Made by a program: the position numbers and the translations under genes. A stretch of 23,342 bases of DNA from contig VHZZ01000526.1 of the NCBI GenBank assembly GCA_009801015.1, positions 85,036 through 108,377 of the forward strand, read 5' to 3'. How positions within the stretch are numbered: the first letter of the stretch is position 1; each line of letters begins with the position of its first letter. Under the pieces are notes generated by a model. The model saw only the letters and a list, made by a program, of their open reading frames with translations, ran no database searches and had not been told where the DNA came from. Shown here in pieces: positions 16,715 through 23,342 of the stretch. The stretch comes from Silene noctiflora (Eukaryota; Streptophyta; Magnoliopsida; Caryophyllales; Caryophyllaceae).

Positions 16715-19700
16715 ATGACCATGGGTTCTGCAGGATCCAGTGTTGTTGGTATGAATTAATACTTAATTATCTATTAATTATTTTCTTTTTATTTGTTTAA
16801 TTTATTTCATAAATTGTTATAGTTTTTATGCATTTAATTGTTTCTGTTGATTACTTTTCTGGGTCTTATCAAGAACTGTTCTTTATCTAATTGATTGTAA
16901 GATGTTGTGTAATTTGTGTAAATATGATGTGGGTTTTGGTTAATTTTACTAGTTGTTGATTGTGGATTGAGATATGATGATTTAGTTTAGAGTTTAGGGT
17001 TTTTAATTAGCATTTGGGGGAAATTTAGATTTCTATTGTTCATCATAGTTTAGTTATTTGGGTGACAGACTTAGTAAGTTAGTATTAATGCTGGTATTGG
17101 GTTGTTTGAAAGGTTCGAGTATACTCGCTCTGTCCCAGTCAATTGTTCGCCTTTTTAATTCGTTGTATTATGAGGGATATTTTAATCCAAGTTAAAAATA
17201 TGATTGAGACGGAGGGTGTACTAAAGAGTAAAGAGCAGATGTTCATAAGTTTCAGTTAAGTCTGCCCTCACTGCATTTTTGGCATAAAAATGAATCTGAA
17301 AGCTCAATGGAGGTTCTATAAAGTAGTTTAATTGTCTCAGGTATATGAGTATATCTTTGGGAGAACAATTCGTTGAAGGAACCTATGAGACTACAGATAC
17401 AGTAACTTAGTTAGAGACCATGATCGATAAATTGTGCTGCAATGATATTGTTCATAGGAATTACTATTCAGATGTAATTTGATATTAGAGAATGACCTGG
17501 AACTGGGAGTGTTTGCCTCCTATCTGTTCCGCAACACCAGGAGCTCGTTGCATTACCTCCTACTGTCTTACCAAAGTTCATGTTTCGTATAATAGATGTG
17601 TCTAACCCGTAAATTGGGCGTAGCTAGAACTGAAATTTTGGGGTAGCAAAATTTCTTCATGTAGTAGTTACTTTTGTATCTTTGCTAAGACCGTGTTTTT
17701 AAAGATTTTCAGGGAGCGGAAATCAACAATTTTAACTATTGTTTTGGGATTTGGAGTAGCGAATGCTACCCCTTGCTTCTATGTAGCTCCCCCCTGGCTT
17801 GTTGTATGTAGACACTTATGGACTATGAGTTATGACCAATGTCGGACCATGAAATTTTTTTTCCGGTGTCCCCATAAATATTTTAAAGATATAATTATAT
17901 GCAGTAATTTATGTGGTGAAGATTTTCAACTTTGTAACTCAAAAATTGGGTAAATGCACATTTTTTTCCTTGCAGTGTCTCGGGACCACTGGTATTAAAA
18001 GGTAGATCCACTAGTGGTTATGATTGTTAAAACATCATTCCCTATCATTAGCTTAACCATGGTTTATGGCTTAATGTTTCCTAGACACCCTCACCACATC
18101 ATTAATATGCTCCGTATTAGTGATGGGATTCACTATTCACTCCATTACTGCCCTTATAATTTCCGAAGTACAAATGCGTGAGTGTGTGACCTCAATGAGC
18201 TAAATATCTATATCTCTAAGTCGCTTAGTCTTTTTGAAACACATTATGTCAGTCTTCCTCCTTGTACCCTCTACTGCTTTCATTGATCTTCCCATTTAGG
18301 CACCAAGCTCCAAGTTACCATTCCACTTACCTTGAATTAGCGTATTTCTTGGTACCCGCTGGCAGTGCGGTAACCCCTGCACACTTAACACCATTCAAAG
18401 GCTCCCTCTGCTTTTGGGCAATGACGTAACAACTGTGCATACTCTTCATTACACCTCTAAGGCTGAATTTGATTTTATTGTTTACTGTGATAATCTTTTT
18501 GTTACGATTGGCGTATTCTTTCTGAATTTGATAGTCTGAAAGGTGGTGATTATAACCTTATATTTAGTCCCAGCCTCCCAGTATATCTTAATGTGTGATT
18601 GATCATGCTTGTAATTTACATTATTCCATATAGTTCCCAGGAACTTCAGATTGCTAGAGGAACTTGAACGTGGTGAGAAAGGAATTGGAGATGGCAGTGT
18701 CAGCTATGGAATGGATGACAGTGACGATATTTACATGCGTTCTTGGACAGGGACAATAATTGGTCCACACAATGTGAGCAACTCTGTCAGACGTCTCAGC
18801 GTAGCTTTTGTTGAAGATGCTTTTTGTTGGTAGCGTAATTTTAGTAGTATCTATTTTAAGGACCATGGACCTCTTTTAATAAATGGTACGGAGTACTAAT
18901 ATAGATCTATACTTAATTGGTTATGCACATAAATAGAAATTGTGATGCTGCCCTGGACCTCGTGGTGGGCGCATACTATCTGATAATGAAGAGTAGTTGT
19001 TTTGCGCTGATGTAAATTCCCTCTCCCTCTGACCAAAGTGCTTGCAAATGTTTTCCCTTTTGACATTCTTATGCTCCAATTTGCATCCTTGCTAGCCACT
19101 TGCTTCTCTTTCCCTTGTCTCCATGGTCAGTTACTTTCTTGTTTTTCACGGAATGTTAATATATTTACCCCTCTTATTACGATTCGTGTTGTATCTCTAC
19201 TAAATATTTCTAATGTTTCTATTTCAGTCAGTTCATGAAGGCCGCATTTACCAGTTGAAGCTCTTCTGTGATAAAGATTATCCAGAGAAACCGCCTAGTG
19301 TTCGCTTTCATACACGTGTCAACATGACTTGTGTAAATCATGAGACTGGAGTGGTAATTTTCATGGATTTCTGCCATTTATTCTGGAAATAAGTTGTGCT
19401 GTTCTGTTTGAGGAAAATAAGCTGTGGTTTGATAAAATGTTTTCTCCTCCCTTCATTCCCCATCCCTGTTGAGGTGTCGGATGGAACAGATACGCCTTCA
19501 GTGATCTGACTGCATTGTATTGACCTAATATGTATTCTAAGATTTTGGAAAGTGACTGGCGGAGGCCGCGGAGCATATAGATTTTGGTTTGTTACCTGGT
19601 TTGAAGGAAAAATTTTGAAAGGGGGAAAAGAGTTCCTCATTTAGATAACTACGAGGGACTGGAACTCTCGAAGGGAATGAGAGGATAGATAATTTATGAA

Positions 19701-21236
19701 GATGATGGGACTTGGAAAAGAGGTAAGAAGGTTTTTCTTCAGATCTCTCCAACTTGGGGACGATTATGCTTATGAAGTTATGGAAGAAATATAGTTTTTC
19801 CCTTATCCCCTCCCTTCCTTTCTGTACCTTCACCCGTTTACTCCGTTGTTTGGGTACTTTACATATTCAATTTGTCTCCACCATTCCTTTCCGGTTAAGT
19901 TTCGAAGAGAATACGTTTCCCCTCTTACTGTTAACCCCTCTCCTCTCTTCATCTACCAGCCAACAATCCACCGACTACCCCAGCCCAGATGTGCACTGCC
20001 TGTACCCACCCATCCTAGCCCCAAAGAGCAAACATCCTCACTCTCACCATCAAAACCCTCCTCCTGGGCACAAAAAAATGACCCACACCCCTTGTATCGC
20101 CCTTCCCTCTCCCTCGAAATCCAACCCACCCCCCTCAAAACCTACTTCCCCACCATCTAAATCCCCACTCCTATCCTCAAAGTCCCCCACCCCCACCCCA
20201 AATCCCCGTCTCTAACCTTGTTGACCGGTATTTACTATAGTAGGTTTGGAGGGGGTGTAGATTTCAGATTTCAAGGCCGAGGGAGGGTGTTTCGAGAGGT
20301 TTGGGAGTTGAGGGATGTGGTTTTAGGTGGTAGGGGTGGGGCGGGTTTCTGGGGTTGCACTCTCAGGCAGTGATAGAGGCAGGGTAATATGATGGTTCAT
20401 GATTGGCTGAGATGGAGATTTGATAGGCGGATGGTGACTGATGAGGGTATTGAGGGGAGAGGTATATTCGAAATAACCAACTCAAACCCTACTTGGATTT
20501 GCTGTCCTAAATACCAATCTAAAAGTAAACGTAAAGAACATGTTTTAGGATTATTGTTTTATCATCAAATTAATATTGTTGGTTGGACTTGGTTCCCTCC
20601 CTCTTGAATATCTCTCCTTCCTTCATATGCCCCCATGCAAACAATTTTAATTATGCCGTTGATTGTTGCCGGATTATTGTTTTATCACCAAATTAATATT
20701 GACCATCTTTTTTAGCTTAATTGTTGGCGGATTTTACAATGCTTTTCTTATACTTTAAAATTAATCTGGAATAATTCAGAGCTGCAATTCTCTGTCTTCG
20801 TAATGGTTTAACAGTTTAACATGATTAGCTAGAGTATTGGCTAAAAAAACGTGCGAACTTGACGCACTTGAGATTTTGTGTCCTGTTTACTCTGTTGGTA
20901 ATCCACCAGAACGATTACTTAAAATGTCATACTCCTATTCAATCTGATAACGTTTTGCTTTGGCGTATTCTATTCCGTGCAAATGTGGATATTTAGTTAC
21001 CTATTATATCACTGTATATCTTGCATGCATTTTTCCTCTTCAGAAGGTTTTTGAAATCCTGTCAATAACAATATGGTATGTGGTACTGTGGTCAGGTTGA
21101 ACCAAAGAAGTTCGGAATGCTAGCAAACTGGCAGAGGGATTTCACCATGGAGGACATTTTGACCCACCTCAGGAAAGAAATGGCTTCTTCCCATAACCGA
21201 AAACTCGTGCAACCTCCAGAAGGAACCTATTACTAG
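16715..21236 (+). CDS. UEV1D: Ubiquitin-conjugating enzyme E2 variant 1 (UEV1C/1D type), 4 exons
   Basis: Coding exons are 16715-16748, 18634-18773, 19228-19353 and 21096-21236: 441 nt, 146 residues. All junctions are GT-AG. The protein starts [11 protein letters not shown] and continues with [74 protein letters not shown] and [15 protein letters not shown]. Length and sequence fit Arabidopsis UEV1C and UEV1D closely. The UBC fold is complete but has no active-site cysteine. Family knowledge: UEV proteins pair with Ubc13 to build K63-linked ubiquitin chains used in error-free DNA damage tolerance and in stress and hormone responses. The protein ends after GTYY with no C-terminal CaaX tail of the kind seen in UEV1A/1B, so it is expected to be soluble, nuclear and cytosolic. 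Intron 2 has TTTCAG and TCAG acceptors 4 bp apart; only the first keeps frame. No TATA box was evident upstream. Confidence 0.97.
17124..17218. mobile_element. Stowaway MITE (Tc1/mariner type), 95 bp, in UEV1 intron 1
   Basis: The ends CTCGCTCTGTCCCAGTCAAT and (inverted) CACCCTCCGTCTCAATCATA are diverged forms of the common Stowaway terminus CTCCCTCCGTCCCA. The element is flanked by TA on both sides (17122-17123, 17219-17220), the duplication made by Tc1/mariner elements. It has no coding capacity. Confidence 0.85.
17616..17795. mobile_element. MITE-like inverted-end segment in UEV1 intron 1
   Basis: GGGCGTAGCTAGAA at the left resembles the reverse complement of the right end (GGGGGGAGCTACATAGAAG), and GGGGTAGCAAA / GGGGTAGCATT repeat the relation just inside. 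The style recalls hAT MITEs. No target duplication could be confirmed and the right part is C-rich, so ends are approximate. Confidence 0.4.
19354..21095 (+). other. UEV1 intron 3 (1742 bp) with a strand-skewed core
   Basis: The donor GTG|GTAATT and acceptor GTGGTCAG|GTTGAA are clear. About 19583-19860 is a purine-rich then pyrimidine-rich segment that resembles, in plan, a decayed Tourist-like MITE of the kind at 14554. Next, 19800-20215 is strongly C-rich and 20236-20470 strongly G-rich on the plus strand, an abrupt switch. The remainder is T-rich and normal for a plant intron. Confidence 0.8.
20548..20701 (+). repeat. 31-bp direct repeat, 123 bp apart, in UEV1 intron 3
   Basis: The 31-bp segments at 20548-20578 and 20671-20701 differ by one base (ATCATCAAAT versus ATCACCAAAT). 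Between them lie 92 bp, part of it pyrimidine-rich. Confidence 0.9.
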
Positions 21237-21960
21237 TCGATTTCATTTTGTCGGCCCAACCTTATCTTTCTATGTCAAAATGCTTAAACATTGAGCAGGT
21301 TGATGATTTCGTACATACTTATCATTCTCCAGTTTTAATGGAAGCACAGGAAAGTGAAAAACTGAAACCGGCTTCTATTGACCCTGTAGAATGGAGTTAA
21401 TTCGCGTGTTTGCTTGTATGACTGACTTGCCTTGAATTTATGAACACTTCTAGACTTTCAATTTGAGTATCAAAATCGCATGCTCGTCGTATTAAATTTG
21501 CAGGAGTTGATGATAGGAACATTCTGTGTCTCGATAGTATGTAGTAGTATGTCCCATTATTTTCTTCCGAGTATTTCATGATGAATTGGCAAAACTTGTC
21601 TAATTAATCATAGAAATCCATAGTAACTCGCGTAGCAAATTCGTCCATTTTGAAGGAATTGGAATTCCGTCCATTTTGAAGGAATCGGAATTCGTTTGGA
21701 TTTTCGGAGTATCCCAAGTTGCTTTCATGTTGGGAATTTTCAGGTGTTGATTTGTCAACTAACTCTTAGATGTAAAAGTTGATTTCATGTTGCAAATTTT
21801 CAACTTAAAATCAGTATAACTCATTCGAAACGATCTCCTTTAATGTAGTTAATAAAGCTACGTATATCCAACCGCTCTAACATCGCTATCCTGACACCAA
21901 TCCGAAGACATCTTGTAAACTAAAAGCCTTCTACATGTGCATTAAATCGCATTACAAGGT
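21237..21960. other. Shared 3' region between UEV1 and the F-box gene
   Basis: The 724 bp between two convergent stop codons must hold both 3'-UTRs and terminators. No AATAAA was noted near the UEV1 stop. A hairpin-prone stretch (AAGTTGA... TCAACTT) lies at about 21776-21806. No other gene was seen. Confidence 0.6.
21642..21693 (+). repeat. 26-bp tandem repeat
   Basis: CGTCCATTTTGAAGGAAT(T/C)GG-AATTC occurs at 21642 and 21668 with one difference. Confidence 0.85.
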
Positions 21961-23342
21961 TCAATTACTATGGGTACTCGACTCGTTAACAAAGTTACTT
22001 GAACTAACCAATTTATGGTGGCGGATTGGAACAGGAGTCGGCCATGGGCTTGACAAGAACGGTTCAAAAAGCTGCAAATGGGAGGCACCGGCCTCGGCGA
22101 CAGGATTTGTAAACGTATAAACATGTTGCAGGGATGCGTTTCCCACATCAAAGAGCATTATAGTCCAAGACTTATTTAGCATATAAATCTTGTCGCCAAC
22201 AACAACGCCGTTGGTCAGACTACTGTGATCATCGTTGGCCCTAAAATCAACATCGAACTTTTTAACCCACGACTTATTAGCATAATCCACAAGCTCCCAA
22301 ACCAAAAATCTTTGAGATTTATCCGAAATCACAAATCTGAGGTGGCCTTGGTAAGCTTGTAATGAAAAGCTATGATCATCTTCTTTGTTGTCGAGAGAAT
22401 CCGTAGGTGGCAAAGGAATGACATCACACACCCAAGGGTTGTTAAAAGGGTCATATACAGCGATGCAGTCGTCACCACACCAGTGAAACTTTCCGTTAAA
22501 GAAGCCGACCTTAATTGTTGGATCTGGTTTGCTGCTGATCCAGCTACAACCAGGAGGCAAAGGAACACGGAACAAGGCCCAGTCAGGTCTTTCGTCTGCA
22601 GAAGAGAAGACACGAATGGTGAACAGATTGGCGTACTCATTAAATTTGACGGATATGACAGTGAAGTCAATGAGGTTAGGATTAAAATCAGGATTCTGGG
22701 CAACCATGTTACAGCAGGAAGCAAAATCGGCCCAAATTCGAGAACCTGGACCTCGTAAATAGTAGCAAGCAAAGCCAACAGCACCGGGGGTTGATAGGAG
22801 AGGTAGTTCCAACCAGTACTTGGTGACAGGGCTACACACATAATATCGATAATAGGACAGATTGCGATTGTAAAGGACAGAATAAGTGTGGTCACGAAAG
22901 ACACCCTCGAGTAAGACTAAACCACCGTAAGTGGCCCTAAAGTGTACGTTACCCAACACCTTCTCGACGACCCTAGAAGGAGTAACATCATAGCAGTAGT
23001 TCTTCGAGCAGAGGGGTGGAATAAAATCAAAGGTTAAGGGTAACGAAGAGGAAACCTCGGGCAAGACGTAAACTTGTCCAATTCCACTTGGTCCAATTGT
23101 GCTATAGGAATACTCAATTTTGAAGAATAGCATGTTGTTATCAAGGGTAGTTCTTTCACTCGAAAGATGATGAAAAAAAGAGCGCGCAAAACAAGGAGAA
23201 GAAATAAGAGAATGCCAACGCTTGCAGACGGACTTGCAACAATTAAGGAACTTAACAGGAAGCCGTAAGAGGATGTCAAGCAATAGATCGTCAATCAGAT
23301 TACTAATATAATCATTGCTCGAACATAATCGATTCCTGTCAG
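21961..23342 (-). CDS. F-box protein with F-box-associated C-terminal region, 5' end outside window
   Basis: The frame stays open from the window edge to a TGA at 21961-21963, about 459 residues. The first in-frame ATG is not in the window. The N-terminal part has a classical F-box: ISNLIDDLLLDILLRLPVKF then CCKSVCKRWHSLISSPCF (about residues 12-51 of the visible part). F-box proteins bind Skp1/ASK and bring substrates to SCF ubiquitin ligases. The rest resembles the F-box-associated region of the At5g07610-like plant clade: a VGFFNGKFHWCGDDCIAVYD block in the middle and LVWELVDYANKSWVKKFDVD near the end, where related proteins have 'VYEL-DY-S-EW-VKY-VDL'. The substrate cannot be told. No break was seen, and codon use looks ordinary. 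It is convergent with UEV1. Starting at the TTG at 23283 would cut the F-box, so extension beyond the edge is preferred. Confidence 0.9.
   Translation of the reverse strand, partial: DRNRLCSSNDYISNLIDDLLLDILLRLPVKFLNCCKSVCKRWHSLISSPCFARSFFHHLSSERTTLDNNMLFFKIEYSYSTIGPSGIGQVYVLPEVSSSLPLTFDFIPPLCSKNYCYDVTPSRVVEKVLGNVHFRATYGGLVLLEGVFRDHTYSVLYNRNLSYYRYYVCSPVTKYWLELPLLSTPGAVGFACYYLRGPGSRIWADFASCCNMVAQNPDFNPNLIDFTVISVKFNEYANLFTIRVFSSADERPDWALFRVPLPPGCSWISSKPDPTIKVGFFNGKFHWCGDDCIAVYDPFNNPWVCDVIPLPPTDSLDNKEDDHSFSLQAYQGHLRFVISDKSQRFLVWELVDYANKSWVKKFDVDFRANDDHSSLTNGVVVGDKIYMLNKSWTIMLFDVGNASLQHVYTFTNPVAEAGASHLQLFEPFLSSPWPTPVPIRHHKLVSSSNFVNESSTHSN

Larger units (their letters stand above)
16749..18633 (+). 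other. UEV1 intron 1 (1885 bp)
   Basis: The donor G|GTATGAATT follows the 11th codon; the acceptor is CATATAG|TTCCC. The first 300 bp are T-rich and contain TTTAGGGTTTTT near 16990. Further in lie a Stowaway MITE and a second MITE-like segment. The part at about 17960-18600 has more balanced composition but shows no recognisable gene. Confidence 0.9.

Noticed and set aside
18651-18833. Extended reading of UEV1 exon 2 into intron 2 (adds [19 protein letters not shown])
   Set aside because: The GTGAGC donor and the downstream exons restore the full conserved protein; the extension is intron sequence, though intron retention would yield a truncated product.
19754-20215. 153-codon proline- and serine-rich open frame
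   Set aside because: It lies in UEV1 intron 3 and results from C-rich composition; no domain, signal peptide or ordered repeat is seen, and the overlapping frames are open too.
22329-22904. 191-codon frame and other frames within the F-box gene
   Set aside because: Shadows of the F-box coding frame, which alone shows conserved motifs.
1-23342. CRISPR array, phage or bacterial operon
   Set aside because: The direct repeats are tandem or transposon-derived, without regular unique spacers, and gene structure is plant-type with introns.

Overview
This is a stretch of plant nuclear DNA, almost certainly from a eudicot. The UEV1 gene has the plant exon layout and protein, the GIR-type repressor is a land-plant family, and the F-box protein belongs to a large plant clade. 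The style of the CGGGT-rich hAT elements recalls Caryophyllales, but that placement is a guess. The window holds three host genes in a repeat-rich background. There is one assembly gap (54 N at 13168-13221) and one single N (8853).

Layout. 1-2745: a probable LTR fragment, a 29-bp minisatellite, a foldback/direct-repeat structure (790-1290), a decayed nuclear copy of chloroplast 23S rRNA (about 1795-2022), and a GC-rich non-autonomous hAT element (2225-2737). 3285-4069: a short gene of the GIR1/GIR2 family (GL2-interacting repressor), with a TATA box, a 5'-UTR intron and a single coding exon. 4540-13150: repeats. These include a SINE-like dimer, an inverted-repeat element with an 89-bp higher-order repeat, a LINE RNase H/3' end split by a complete-looking 1342-bp non-autonomous hAT element with a perfect 8-bp target duplication, a composite foldback region, a small CAGTGG-type hAT MITE, a 159-bp tandem duplication and an old hAT-like fragment. 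13356-13933: a CpG-rich block between inverted GCGCA-containing ends. 14554-15418: three Tourist-like MITEs head to tail, joined by TTA. 15483-15840: a second LINE RNase H relic on the minus strand.

16715-21236 (+): a full four-exon gene for a UEV1C/1D-type ubiquitin-conjugating enzyme variant (146 aa), the non-catalytic partner of Ubc13 in K63-linked ubiquitin chain synthesis. Introns 1 and 3 carry MITEs and strand-skewed repeats. 21961-23342 (-): an F-box protein gene, convergent with UEV1 and open at the right edge of the window.

The host genes do not form a pathway. UEV1 and the F-box protein both concern ubiquitin, but their adjacency is most simply chance. I did not find a convincing undescribed system. 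The most rewarding structures are the nested hAT-in-LINE insertion, the TTA-linked MITE trimer, the 790-1290 repeat structure, the CpG-rich bounded block, and the GIR protein with a divergent repression motif.
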